Part shown: in pieces, positions 1 through 8,534 of the stretch
How positions within the stretch are numbered: position 1 is the stretch's first letter
Layout: each line of letters starts with the position of its first letter
NCBI RefSeq assembly: GCF_000472705.1
Contig: NZ_KI421454.1
Location: 209,227-273,226, forward strand
Direction of reading: 5' to 3'
DNA length: 64,000 bases
From: Mesorhizobium erdmanii USDA 3471
GTDB lineage: Bacteria; Pseudomonadota; Alphaproteobacteria; Rhizobiales; Rhizobiaceae
Notes under the pieces: model-generated
What the model was told of the DNA's origin: nothing
Seen by the model: the letters and a program-made list of their open reading frames with translations, nothing else
Database searches by the model: none
Translations under genes and position numbers: made by a program

Positions 1-467
1 AGATCGAGCCATTCGCCGAGATTAGCGATGTGGTCGTCATGGGTGTCGGGCACGCCGGGACGGTGGATGAGATAGGCGTCGCACTTCGCGGCATCGCGGA
101 TGGCCTTGTGCGTCTTCATCGGCGACACCGCCACCGGTTCGAGATGGCCATACGCCTCGACGAGGTGTTCGGCCGCCTTGTCCGGACCGATCGGCAGGCG
201 CGGCGTGGTGAACGCGCCCGGCGCGTGGCCGAGCGCTTGGGCGATGCGGTCGAGCGCCTCGTCGCTCACCTTCTCCGCGCGTTCGACGCGCTCGACCGTC
301 GACAGCGAGACACGCGCGGAGTCGGCGAGCGTGGTGGCTTTCCACTGCTTGAGATGGCGACCCCAGCGCACCACCATGGCGACGAGCTCGATCGCCGGCG
401 GCGTGGGCACATCGACCGGCTTGTTGGGCAATTCCTTAATCTTGTCGAGAAGTTCCTGGGCATTCAT
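1..467 (-). CDS. Helix-turn-helix (XRE-like) protein, C-terminus beyond window
   Basis: The reading frame is open from an ATG at 467 to the left edge, about 155 residues visible. The start is supported by AAAGGAG about 8 bases upstream; a second ATG at 463 is in another frame. After a leader (MNAQELLDKIKELPNKPVDV) comes a helix-turn-helix region at about residues 38-75, with VVRWGRHLKQWKATTLADSA and SLSTVERVERAEK resembling the lambda-Cro/XRE fold. The later part (GHLEPVAVSPMKTHKAIRDA) may be the start of a second domain. It lies on the same strand as, and 120 bases downstream of, the Shedu-like gene. A role in regulation is inferred from the fold only; the target is unknown. Confidence 0.7.
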   Translation of the reverse strand, partial: MNAQELLDKIKELPNKPVDVPTPPAIELVAMVVRWGRHLKQWKATTLADSARVSLSTVERVERAEKVSDEALDRIAQALGHAPGAFTTPRLPIGPDKAAEHLVEAYGHLEPVAVSPMKTHKAIRDAAKCDAYLIHRPGVPDTHDDHIANLGEWLD

Positions 468-587
468 GGACGAGGTCTCCTTTCGTGCCCGCGAACATGC
501 CTCAACTCCGCCGAGCAAAAGAGGTCGAAACGCCCTTCAGCACGCATCAGCTCCCGACGCATCCCCGCCGCCCGCGCACCTGTCGGT

Positions 588-1754
588 TCAATCCCGCCGT
601 TCTGTGCCACGCTTGTCAGCGCGTTGCCCCAATCCGGCCGAGCCCGCGCGCTCCGTCAGCGAGACGATGATTCTGTCGAGGCGGCGGAGCAGATCGTCGT
701 AGGTGACGATGTCCATCATATTCACATATTTCCGCTTGATCACCTCCAGGTCGAACGATTGGTTCTCGGTGAGCCCGCCAGTGCCGTCCGTTCGGCGATC
801 GCGGCCGAGCAGAAGCAGCGCCTTGGGATTGGTCACCCGGATCTGGAGGCCGGCGGGAAGTGCTGACCCGTATCGCTTCGACAGTTCGCGCTCCCCCTCA
901 ACGCCCCATTTGGAGAGGTGGAACAGGTATTTCTCGGCCTGCATGATGGTGCCTGACAGCTCCTTGGTCGGAACGCTGTTGCCACGATAAATTCCTCTGC
1001 TCAGCAGAATGTCGTCAAAAGGCTTCTTGATCTCGATGACGTCGATGTTGCCGTTGGCGTCGACCACGCAAAGGTCGACGTATCGGTTCTTTCGCTTGTC
1101 CGGCCTCGAATAGAAGTCGGCGATCCGAACATTCTCCAACACCGCCACATATTTCGGGAACAGCAGTAGGATGACGCCGACGACCATCTTCTGCCACTCC
1201 TTCTCGGAGTAGCTTGCCGCCCTGGCGAGCCAGGAGGAGAGGGTCTCGCGCAGATAGACGAACTTGTCGATCTCGGCACGAAGCAGCTCATCCCGTCGCA
1301 AGGCCCGGCCGCGCGCACCGGCGGTCCGGCGATTCAGGTAGCTTTCGTAGTGATCGCGCGCGCTGGTCGCGCCGTCGAAGAATTCGCCGAGGATGGTCTC
1401 CACGCGCGCCGCGGCATAGCGGTCGACCTCGATGCTGTTCGGGAACCTCTCGAGCAGCTCGCCGAAGGCCTCGACGGCGATGCTGTCGACCCGGTCGCCG
1501 CCAACGACGATTTCGCTGCCGGGCTTCAGCTTTGCAATGCGCCGAAAGATGCTGATATTGCGCTCGGCGACAAAGACCTTCCGGTCCAGCGCGATCCCCT
1601 CCGCGACGATCAGCACATCGTTGTCGATCCCCAGGATCCGCCCGGGAATGCGGTGATATCCGTTTTTTGTGGTCGCGAACCGAAACCGATAGAGCGGTCG
1701 ATCGTCCTCGTCCGCCTCGTCGTCGTGCGCGGCACCGTGCGCCGTCTCCGCCAC
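588..1754 (-). CDS. sduA: Shedu-type anti-phage nuclease (SduA, DUF4263)
   Basis: The 388-residue protein has an N-terminal region of about 180 residues and a C-terminal DUF4263 nuclease core. The core shows the PD-(D/E)XK pattern: D227 in RKNRYVDLCVV, followed by E241-I-K243 in NGNIDVIEIKKPFDD, and the upstream EKEWQ segment (residues 185-189) is also typical of the family. Shedu is a single-gene defence system in which SduA nicks or degrades DNA; that function is family knowledge, not shown here. The start is GTG at 1754, because a TGA lies in frame a short way upstream and no better start follows it. It sits beside a nucleotidyltransferase/winged-helix pair, so the first 3 kb look like a small defence island. 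Confidence 0.82.
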   Translation of the reverse strand: MAETAHGAAHDDEADEDDRPLYRFRFATTKNGYHRIPGRILGIDNDVLIVAEGIALDRKVFVAERNISIFRRIAKLKPGSEIVVGGDRVDSIAVEAFGELLERFPNSIEVDRYAAARVETILGEFFDGATSARDHYESYLNRRTAGARGRALRRDELLRAEIDKFVYLRETLSSWLARAASYSEKEWQKMVVGVILLLFPKYVAVLENVRIADFYSRPDKRKNRYVDLCVVDANGNIDVIEIKKPFDDILLSRGIYRGNSVPTKELSGTIMQAEKYLFHLSKWGVEGERELSKRYGSALPAGLQIRVTNPKALLLLGRDRRTDGTGGLTENQSFDLEVIKRKYVNMMDIVTYDDLLRRLDRIIVSLTERAGSAGLGQRADKRGTERRD

Positions 1755-1842
1755 GAGGTCGGAACTGCGGAAGACACGCCCTTGCTGCCGACCTCAAACG
1801 AAATCATCACACGTGCTCCTGCACTGGCTGCCACCATCCTCT

Positions 1843-2540
1843 TCACCCGGCGCCACGACTAATGGCGACAAACCGGTCTCGCACTATGTCGGTCCGCCCT
1901 GCCGGGCCGCGGACATTTCCCTCAAGGAAATATTCGAAGTCGCCGTTCTGAAGCAGGACTGTGAACTGTTCGGCGATGAACCGGTGGACTTCGGCCTCTG
2001 CAGCAAGAATCTCGTCCACGATCTCCGGCCGCCGTCGACGATGAGGAGGATATCTTCCATGTCACGGCTCATGAACAGATCACCTGCGCCGCGCCCGAGA
2101 TAAGCTTCCAGCTTTGTCGCGACAAATAGCTCCGGGGAAAGCTTTTTGATCCTGAGCGTATCGGTCAATTCATGGGTTACTGCCGTTTCGATCCCAGCTG
2201 CGTACCAGTGGTTAGTGAAGCCGAGTATGCCGGCATCGTCCGGCATAAAGTCGACCTTGAGGTCCCGCAGCCGCATCCGGCAGATGACGTTGTCCTCGGG
2301 GGACTCAGCGAAACCTCGCTGCCTCAATTCTTCCCGCAACTGCGCCCACTCTCCATAACCGGCAAGATCGACGATGAGGTCGACGTCGTCAGTCGCCCTC
2401 ACATCCTCAAGGGTCACTTCGTCTGTTATAAAAAGAGCGGTTGTGCACCCGCCGACAAAGACCAGCCGTTCCCGGAAGTCTTCCCCCAAAGCTTCCGCCA
2501 CCGTCTGCAGCATCAGGAGCAATTGGCCTCGGACCGTCAT
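1843..2540 (-). pseudogene. Nucleotidyltransferase (AbiEii/MNT-like), frameshifted
   Basis: The N-terminal 170 residues carry a nucleotidyltransferase core: VGGCTTALFI (G-G-x-T) followed by ATDDVDLIVD (metal-binding Asp pair), as in MNT/AbiEii-type toxins and kanamycin nucleotidyltransferase folds. At about 2036-2040 the frame breaks. One base seems lost in the GGCGGCCGG run, after which the correct protein continues in the next frame as RPEIVDEILAAEAEVHRFIA through FEYFLEGNVRG to a TGA at 1843. Restored, it would be about 233 residues. The ATG at 2540 overlaps the stop of the upstream gene (ATGA), so the two are translationally coupled. It could be a true frameshift or a sequencing error. 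Confidence 0.68.
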
Positions 2541-3115
2541 TTTTTCAGGAACCTCTCCGAAAGCCGCTGTCCCGCCAGGCCCGCTTCGCGCTGATTGCCG
2601 AGCCGGATGGCATCAACGAGAGCAAGATATTCGTAGAGCCGTTCATCTTTCTGGACTGCTTCAGGCACACTCTTGAACAAAGGTTCAACCGACTGCCCCA
2701 TGTCCCGCCCTTGGGCATAGGGCCATATGTGTATGTACTCGCCTCCGCTGACCAATAGCCCCTTCAGCATCGGCGCGGCGAACGCCGTCGGAATACCGCG
2801 CGTCATCGCGCCTGCCTTCGCGGGAAACACGAACTTCAGGCCGTGGACGATAAATTCATAGAGATTGCGGCGGTGAGGATTGGCCCGTCCCGTATCCCGG
2901 TCTTTAATGGCCAACCCCGATGAGAGACTGCGCTTTAAGGAGGCGTTGATCTCCGTCTTGCTGATACCTGTTAGGGATTCCAGCCCGCGAACAGAGAAGG
3001 GGTCCTCGCCCGCAAAGCCCCTACGCTGTTCCCCATGGCCCGCGAACTCTCCTTGCTCCTGCAAGCTCACGAGCTTCAGAAGCACCACGATATCCTGACT
3101 TTTCATTCCAATCAT
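2537..3115 (-). CDS. Winged-helix regulator/antitoxin-like partner of the nucleotidyltransferase
   Basis: The 192-residue protein starts with a winged-helix region (KSQDIVVLLKLVSLQEQ; VRGLESLTGISKTEINASLK; LYEFIVHGLKFVFPAKAG). Its C-terminal half contains IHIWPYAQG and VEPLFKSVPEA. This layout, a HTH protein placed directly before and overlapping a nucleotidyltransferase gene, resembles AbiEi/AbiEii-type modules, where the first gene represses the operon and counters the toxin. The toxin-antitoxin role is inferred from context; the two proteins are not clear AbiE orthologues. The predicted start has further ATG options (residue 4). The genes upstream on the other side are unrelated. Confidence 0.6.
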   Translation of the reverse strand: MIGMKSQDIVVLLKLVSLQEQGEFAGHGEQRRGFAGEDPFSVRGLESLTGISKTEINASLKRSLSSGLAIKDRDTGRANPHRRNLYEFIVHGLKFVFPAKAGAMTRGIPTAFAAPMLKGLLVSGGEYIHIWPYAQGRDMGQSVEPLFKSVPEAVQKDERLYEYLALVDAIRLGNQREAGLAGQRLSERFLKK

Positions 3116-3558
3116 TGCAGCTTGTCCTCTGTCCTAGGACCAAGGACATTCCATCATTCGATGTCTCTCCTGTCAATGAGAACGCCAGGAGGGCGCCGCG
3201 GAAAGTCCAAAATACGTCGTTTTGAGCCGCCGGTAGGTGGTTCGCCGGCAGCATGATGATTGGCTCAGGGCGCTCACCCTAGCTAAAGAGCATTCAAACC
3301 TCATCGTACGACTGGCGAGCGCCGCCGGCAGCATTGAAGCGGTCAATATCGTCGGCAGAAGAGCGTCCGAAAAGGGCTGTCGGTTGCTTCATGGTGGGAA
3401 CGAAAAAGCGAGAGAAGCAGAACTTTCGTGTGCGATCTTTGCACCAGGCCCGTAACTGGCTGATTTTCCTTAAGTATCTGTCCAATCCAGTCGCGCGGGC
3501 GCGTCAGATTTCTGCGCGGTGCGGACATCGGTTTGGCGTTCCGGTCGAACTCGTTCAA
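3116..3558. other. Intergenic, no supported gene
   Basis: About 440 bases between the start of the winged-helix gene and the stop of the omptin gene. It holds the promoter region of the winged-helix/nucleotidyltransferase pair; no convincing coding frame, hairpin terminator or repeat was seen. Confidence 0.5.
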
Positions 3559-4527
3559 TCAGAACGAGGTCTTGATGCCGACCATCACCGTCGCCGCGGC
3601 AAAATCGCCGCCGATCCAGTCGTCTTCGCCGCCAGTCTCTGCGCCGGTCGCAATGTCATAGGTGTTGTAGTCGCCGCGAGCGGTGAACACCTTTTCGTAG
3701 GAACCGGAGACGAAGAAGCTGGTCCGCTCGTTGTACTGGTAGCCGACGCTGCCGCCGACCATCAGAACCGGCGCCAATTCGAAATCATCCTCGAAGCGCA
3801 GGTCACGCATCCAGTGATGATCGGTATCGCCGGCCGAGAAGGTCGTGCCGCCCTTCAGCGCAAAGCCGAAGTTCCAGCGATCCTGGACATAGGTCGCATC
3901 GATGCCGGCGAAGGCGACCGGCAATTTCTGCTGGTAGCTGATGGCCTTTGCGTCTCCTGGGAAGTCGCCAACCGAATCCCGGAAGCCGGCAACGCTGTAG
4001 ACATAGGAGCCGCCATAGGCAGTCCACTTGACCGAGGTGTACTTGAAACCACCGTTGACGTTGATCAGCAGCTGGTCGCTGAACTGGAAATCGTGGCCGA
4101 GCGCGACGGTTGCCGAATAGAAGTAATCAAGATCGGTGTCGGAATGGCGCGAACGGTTGCTCCAGTCGTTCCAGCCATCATTGGTCGAGAATGACGGGTT
4201 CCAGTCATAGTCTTCCATGTAGCTGTCGCCGCTGAAGGCGATCTGGCCGGAAAGCTTGGCGGTCCAGCCGGCCTCGCTGCGCGCCGTCATCTCGGCTGAA
4301 ATGACCGCAGAGGTGTTTTCCCAGATAAGGTGGCTCAGCTTCGAGCCGCTGCCGGGAGCCTGATAGACCAGCTCGTTGGCCTGGATGTCGATGACGCCGA
4401 CGCCGCCAACGAAAGAGAAATTGGGATTGTAGGGCGCCGGTTCGCTCGCCACCGCGTCGCTGGCCATCGCCGGCCAGGCAGCGAGCAACGCTGCCGCTCC
4501 ACCAAAGACTTTCGCGTGCAATTTCAT
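3559..4527 (-). CDS. Omptin-family outer-membrane aspartic/histidine protease
   Basis: The protein has 322 residues from the ATG at 4527, chosen because it is preceded by GGGGG and begins a clean signal peptide (KVFGGAAALLAAWPAMAS). The omptin signature is clear: MEDYDWNP gives the Asp pair D106 and D108 (OmpT D83/D85), WSNRSRHSDTDLDYFYSATV matches the conserved SRHPDT region, and GDTDHHWMRD supplies D236 and H238 (OmpT D210/H212). It ends in a typical outer-membrane strand with terminal Phe (VMVGIKTSF). Omptins are ten-stranded barrels that cleave peptides at the cell surface, mostly at dibasic sites. No operon partner is visible. Substrate and role in a rhizobium are unknown. Confidence 0.85.
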   Translation of the reverse strand: MKLHAKVFGGAAALLAAWPAMASDAVASEPAPYNPNFSFVGGVGVIDIQANELVYQAPGSGSKLSHLIWENTSAVISAEMTARSEAGWTAKLSGQIAFSGDSYMEDYDWNPSFSTNDGWNDWSNRSRHSDTDLDYFYSATVALGHDFQFSDQLLINVNGGFKYTSVKWTAYGGSYVYSVAGFRDSVGDFPGDAKAISYQQKLPVAFAGIDATYVQDRWNFGFALKGGTTFSAGDTDHHWMRDLRFEDDFELAPVLMVGGSVGYQYNERTSFFVSGSYEKVFTARGDYNTYDIATGAETGGEDDWIGGDFAAATVMVGIKTSF

Positions 4528-4691
4528 AGGACTACCCCCATAGGAATCATCCGCCATTCGGCTATACGCAGCGTAACCGGGTGCAAGTCAGGTGCGGTCG
4601 TCTATGCAGCGCCCCTGTAGGTTGGCAAAATTGCCGCCCTCGGCTCTGTTCCTCAACACTCAAGGAAACGCCGCTAGCGTGACCCGATTGA

Positions 4692-4844
4692 CGGCGGTTT
4701 GCCGATGCGTTCCGGGCGGCCGGCGTGACGGGAACCGTGCATTATCTGAGGCACACATTTGCGATGACGATGCTGGTACGATTGCAGCGTCAGGCAGCGA
4801 CCACGCCGGACCTCAACCCGCTGAGGTCGTGCAGGTTGCTTTGA
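4692..4844 (+). pseudogene. Tyrosine recombinase (integrase) C-terminal remnant
   Basis: A 50-codon piece reads RRFADAFRAAGVTGTVHYLR followed by HTFAMTMLVRLQRQAA. The H-x-L-R-H-T-F-A box is the signature around the catalytic His and Arg of tyrosine recombinases. The frame is closed by TGA just upstream (4689) and at 4842-4844, before the catalytic Tyr, so only a fragment survives. It is a scar of a past integration or transposition event. Confidence 0.65.
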
Positions 4845-4867
4845 GCAGCCCATAGCAAACTCTGAGT

Positions 4868-5323
4868 CTAGATAATCCGACAGAGCCGAGGGCCGAGTTC
4901 CTCGAACCCGTTGCGCAGATAGAAATCGAGCGTGCGCTTCCATTTTGGTTGCCTGGGCGCTGCAAGCTCAAGTCGCTTCCAACCACGCGCACGGCCTTCC
5001 CGCGAGGCGACCTCAAGCAGTTGAGGGGCAATCCCTTTGGACCGCTTTTCGGGTCGAACATACAGCTCCGAAATATAGCCGAACTTACCGCCTGCATAGA
5101 TCGCCGTGCATTCATTCAGCACCATGATGCCGACCGGCTCGTCATCTGCACTTGCGATCACTGCGACCACGCCAGCGTCGGCAAGCATTATCTCCGCGCT
5201 TTGTCTCACGTCGTCGGGCGCGGGAGCTTTCCCGCCAGTGAGTTCATCGAGTAGCGCGTGAATAAAACGGACGACCGTCCCTGCGTCCGTTGCGTTGGCG
5301 CGGCGCGTAGATATGGAAGGCAT
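4868..5323 (-). CDS. GNAT-family N-acetyltransferase
   Basis: 151 residues with the usual GNAT order: an N-terminal strand-helix (RRANATDAGTVVRFIHALLD), the central strands (EPVGIMVLNE, GYISELYVRPEKRSKGIAPQ) and the acyl-CoA binding loop in the form RSKGIAPQLL (consensus R/Q-x-x-G-x-G/A), then FYLRNGFEELG at the C-terminus. The start at 5323 has GGAGAA about 9 bases upstream. The substrate cannot be read from sequence. It stands alone, flanked by a recombinase remnant and a 390-base gap. Confidence 0.8.
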   Translation of the reverse strand: MPSISTRRANATDAGTVVRFIHALLDELTGGKAPAPDDVRQSAEIMLADAGVVAVIASADDEPVGIMVLNECTAIYAGGKFGYISELYVRPEKRSKGIAPQLLEVASREGRARGWKRLELAAPRQPKWKRTLDFYLRNGFEELGPRLCRII

Positions 5324-5714
5324 ATTTTCTCCTGCTAGTGCTCAAATCCCGATTCATGCTGCTATCCGCGCAGATCCGACTCACTCTTTTAAGTAACTCG
5401 GACGAGTGAACAGCATTTTTCATCAAAAATATGATAAAAAAATGCAAAATAAATATTACAAGCATGCAGTATTCCGGGATGACTTGAGGTCAATTGCGCA
5501 GATAGAGGTCCTTCTTACAGAAAATCAACCCGGTCACTTCGCTACTGCACGGTGAAGCCGCCTTGCCGAGGTAAGATGAAGCTGCAAGTCTAAAAGGGCC
5601 TGGGACAAACGATACAGCCTGAGATGCTCGTGCGGCCAGAACGCTCGGACAATGCATTCGAGCAAAGAGGGACATCCGTGACGGGCGGCGAGAGCGCTCG
5701 ACGGTCGCCACAAC
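5324..5714. other. Intergenic, AT-richer in part, no supported gene
   Basis: The left part (5400-5460) is unusually AT-rich for this window (runs of A/T around aaaaatatgataaaaaaatg) and probably holds the GNAT promoter. The remainder lies downstream of the threonine aldolase. No credible coding frame or terminator was identified. Confidence 0.4.
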
Positions 5715-6830
5715 TCATTCGGCGCCAGCCGGAACACGAGCCGAGCCGACCGGTGCGCAGAGGCTGGTTGCCGCGCCGATCAAGTCGGACACGTCCGCCT
5801 CGGTCGTCGCGAAAGAGGTGACGAACCTCACGATTCCGGGCTCCCAGCGATCATGGTAGAAGCGGAATCCCATGTCGAGCAGCCCTCGGATCAGGGACGT
5901 GGGAAGTCGGCAGAAGAGGATGTTGGCCTCGGGACGCTGCTGGATTTTCACGCCTGGCACCAGGGCCAACCCCTGCGCGAGGGCCGATGCCATCGCATTG
6001 GCATGGGTCGCGTTGCGAAGCCAGACACCGTCCCTCAGATAACCGTCCATTTGCGCCGCCATGAAGCGCATCTTGGAACTCAACTGGCCGGCCCGCTTGC
6101 GGCGAAAGGCGATCGTGCTCGCGAGATCTCCGCGGAACGAGACGACCGCATCGACCCCAAACGTTCCATTCTTCGTGGCGCCAAATGACACAAGGTCGAC
6201 GCCGGCCTTCCACGTCATCTCGGCCGGCGAGCAGCGCAGAGTGACGAGGGCGTTGGCGAAGCGAGCACCGTCCATGTGGAGCGGCAGGTTCGCTGACTGG
6301 CAGATATGGCTGATGGCCTTGATCTCGTCGAGCGCGTAGACCGATCCCATCTCGGTCGCCTGCGTGATGCTGACGCTGGAGGGCTGGACCGAGTGGATAT
6401 CGCCCACCATGCGCGTTGCATTGGCCGCCAAGGCGTCGATGTCGATTTTGCCAGCCTCGCCTGGAAGCTGCACCAACTTCGCACCGGCGGTGTAGAACTC
6501 CGGCGCGCCGCACTCGTCGCGGTTGATGTGTGCGTCGGCGTGCGAGAGGATGCTGCCCCATGGCGGCGTAATCGCCGCGAGCGCCAGCGCGTTCGCCGCC
6601 GACCCCGTCGAAACGAGGAACACGTCGACCGCATGCTCGAACACCTCGGCGAGCTGGCGCTCGACGGTATGCGTCAGCTCATCGTTGCCGTAGGGAGCCG
6701 CCTGACCTGACGCGCACGCGGTGATGGCTGCGATCACCTCGGGGGAGACGCCGGCGATGTTGTCGCTGGTGAAGCCGCGGGGGCGGGTCTGCTTGCTTTC
6801 GTTCATGGTCTTGACGCTCTTTTCATCCAT
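5715..6830 (-). CDS. Low-specificity L-threonine aldolase (PLP-dependent)
   Basis: 371 residues of the beta-eliminating lyase/threonine aldolase family, which splits L-threonine or L-allo-threonine to glycine and acetaldehyde. Visible features are GFTSDNIAGVSPEVIAAI at the N-terminus, DAHINRDECGAPEF, LHMDGARFANALV (PLP-contacting Asp/Arg) and VSFGATKNGTFGVDA with the Lys that forms the Schiff base. An alternative start (MNESKQ, 6806) would remove eight residues; neither start has a strong ribosome site. It is 48 bases downstream of, and on the same strand as, an AraC-type regulator, its likely controller. Glycine supply links it loosely to the one-carbon genes further along. Confidence 0.82.
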   Translation of the reverse strand: MDEKSVKTMNESKQTRPRGFTSDNIAGVSPEVIAAITACASGQAAPYGNDELTHTVERQLAEVFEHAVDVFLVSTGSAANALALAAITPPWGSILSHADAHINRDECGAPEFYTAGAKLVQLPGEAGKIDIDALAANATRMVGDIHSVQPSSVSITQATEMGSVYALDEIKAISHICQSANLPLHMDGARFANALVTLRCSPAEMTWKAGVDLVSFGATKNGTFGVDAVVSFRGDLASTIAFRRKRAGQLSSKMRFMAAQMDGYLRDGVWLRNATHANAMASALAQGLALVPGVKIQQRPEANILFCRLPTSLIRGLLDMGFRFYHDRWEPGIVRFVTSFATTEADVSDLIGAATSLCAPVGSARVPAGAE

Positions 6831-6877
6831 TGAGCGTCCAAGCTAGACGGTTCGCCGCGCGCTTTATTGAACGATAT

Positions 6878-7669
6878 TCAAACCGAGAGGTAACGCGCCG
6901 GCGTCACCCCCAGCACCGCCTTGAAGTGCCGGGTCAGGTGGCTCTGGTCCGCGAACCCGACCGCGACGGCGACATCGGCGACGTGCTGGCCTCGCCTCAG
7001 CAGCCGTCGCGCCTCGTCGATGCGGACCTGGATGAGGTAACGGGTGGGGGGCAACCCGAAATGCGCCTTGAAGCCATCGATCAACGTCGCCTTGGAGCAT
7101 CCGGCGAGGGCGGCCAGGGCGGCGAGCTGCAGAACTTCGTCGAAGTGGGCATGGATGAAGTCACATACGTCGCGGAACCTCGGTGGCACGAATTTTGGCT
7201 CAGCAACGCGCGACCTGCCGACTTGTGCGAAGACGTGGGGCAGGAAACGGACCAGATGCTCCTCGATCTCCAGTGCCGAGCTATGCCCATGTTCAAGCAG
7301 GCGCCAAAACGCGCTGAGGCCGTGTGCAACTGGCGCATTCTCCTGGAACGGGCTTTTGAAGTCGATCGTTCCGGGTTGGTGTTGGCCGCTGTCCTCAAGG
7401 ACTTGCCGGACAAGGCCTTCGGGCATGTAGAAGATCTTCTGGCTCCAGCCAAGATCGTCACCAGCACCCCCGAAATGCGGTTCGCCGGGCGCGAAGGTCG
7501 CGACGGTGCCGCTACCGGCGTGCCAAACCTCACCTCGGCACCAAACATCATGGACGCCTCGCTCGATCAGCCCGATCAGATACTCGTTGTGGACATGCTT
7601 GGAGAAATCCTGCCGGTGATAGTCCGCCGCCAGGTAATCGAGCCCGCCAAGGACATCGGAGTGCTTCAT
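6878..7669 (-). CDS. AraC-family transcriptional regulator
   Basis: The N-terminal cupin-like sensing domain (HVHNEYLIGLIERG, TFAPGEPHFGG) is followed by two C-terminal helix-turn-helix motifs (LAALAGCSKATLIDGFKAHF and VADVAVAVGFADQSHLTRHF), ending with the family hallmark LGVTPARYLSV. The start MKHSDVL at 7669 fits relatives better; the frame extends to a GTG at 7753 without a ribosome site. It is placed immediately before the threonine aldolase gene on the same strand, so local activation of that gene is the simplest reading. The inducer is unknown. Confidence 0.8.
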   Translation of the reverse strand: MKHSDVLGGLDYLAADYHRQDFSKHVHNEYLIGLIERGVHDVWCRGEVWHAGSGTVATFAPGEPHFGGAGDDLGWSQKIFYMPEGLVRQVLEDSGQHQPGTIDFKSPFQENAPVAHGLSAFWRLLEHGHSSALEIEEHLVRFLPHVFAQVGRSRVAEPKFVPPRFRDVCDFIHAHFDEVLQLAALAALAGCSKATLIDGFKAHFGLPPTRYLIQVRIDEARRLLRRGQHVADVAVAVGFADQSHLTRHFKAVLGVTPARYLSV

Positions 7670-7930
7670 CACCGCACGATTGCGCGGCGGCCGGCCCGGA
7701 GGTTCAGAACGGCCACGCGCCTTTTCGTCGCATTCTACGGCGGTATCGGCCACTTGATGATCAATCCAGGTCGGTCGTCACAACGATATTGTGCTCTCAT
7801 AGCGAATTTCAAACCGAAGCAGGATTAATTGCCGCCCGAAGAGGGGCCTGCTGCAGGGCGGGCAGCGGATTGGCGGGATTAATCGTGTTTCAAGCTTGGG
7901 AAGTGGACCCGAGCGACGCGTGGCCGGATG

Positions 7931-8122
7931 GCCGATATCGAGAAGAAGACCAAGCGCTATCCTCTCCGATCTGACGGATGAGGAATGGTCGCGGATACAA
8001 CCGTTCCTGCCGGGCGCGGCCAAGACCGGGCGGCGCGTGGTGACGGACTTGCGCAAGGTATTGAACGCGTTCCGCTACATGGCCCGATCGGATGGCGGCT
8101 GGCGCATGCTGCCAAAGGATTT
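7931..8122 (+). pseudogene. IS5-family transposase N-terminal remnant
   Basis: The piece starts MADIEKKTKRYP in one frame and continues after a one-base slip as SDLTDEEWSRIQPFLPG and RKVLNAFRYMARSDGGWRM, ending at LPKDFPP. This is the N-terminal part of IS5-type (IS1031/IS402-like) transposases. Similarity stops at about 8122 where an unrelated sequence begins. There is no DDE catalytic part, so it is inactive. Confidence 0.65.
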
Positions 8123-8194
8123 CCCGCCCATATCGGTCGCGGTCGAGACGCCTTACGGACACGCCCACGGACTGCGCCAACTGGCTGGAACGTT

Positions 8195-8330
8195 CCCCGG
8201 CCTGACGGCGAAGCAGCAGGCGACGATCAAGGCGCTAAACGCAGAATACGCCAAAACTCGAAGCCGAGTACGAGCGTGTCAACGAACTGCCGGCCGATGT
8301 TGACGAACGGCTACCAGGGGCGGCTACGGC
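8195..8330 (+). pseudogene. Possible plasmid ParB-like fragment
   Basis: Two adjacent frames together read LTAKQQATIKALNAEYAK and, after one extra A, LEAEYERVNELPADVDERL. This resembles the coiled linker and LPxDVDxRLGEIE segment in the C-terminal half of plasmid-type ParB proteins. The piece is too short for a firm call. It is fused to the IS5 remnant on its left and fades by about 8330. Confidence 0.4.
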
Positions 8331-8419
8331 TGCACTCATTGTCGGATCTTCGACGAAGTTGGACATGAGACAGAGCGCTATCGGAGGTGGTCGCACTGTT
8401 TCGCAACGATTTTCTCATT

Positions 8420-8434
8420 TGGCACAACACATGC
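8420..8434 (+). promoter_or_regulatory. Candidate sigma-54 (-24/-12) promoter before ompW
   Basis: TGGCAC at 8420-8425 and TGC at 8432-8434 place GG and GC exactly 10 bases apart, as RpoN promoters require. The -12 element is ATGCG, not the consensus TTGCA/T. A TGT-N10-ACG sequence at 8340-8355, one base off the NifA site TGT-N10-ACA, lies about 70 bases upstream of the -24 element. The start of ompW is about 100 bases downstream. Confidence 0.4.
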
Positions 8435-8534
8435 GAGGGCTCTCCCGCATGAGCGCTCCGTCAATCTCGAATGATGCGGGCAGGATTCAATCAAGGCGCA
8501 GTGCGTCGTTTCTGAAGATCAAGGAGAGAAGAGT

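Noticed and set aside
30..866. Long plus-strand open frame across the left edge genes
   Set aside because: It lies opposite the HTH and Shedu genes, has an Arg/His-rich composition typical of antisense frames in GC-rich DNA, and shows no domain.
3334..4194. 286-codon plus-strand frame
   Set aside because: Antisense to the omptin gene, whose motifs and signal peptide are clear.
6830..7828. 332-codon plus-strand frame
   Set aside because: Antisense to the AraC regulator; no domain recognised.
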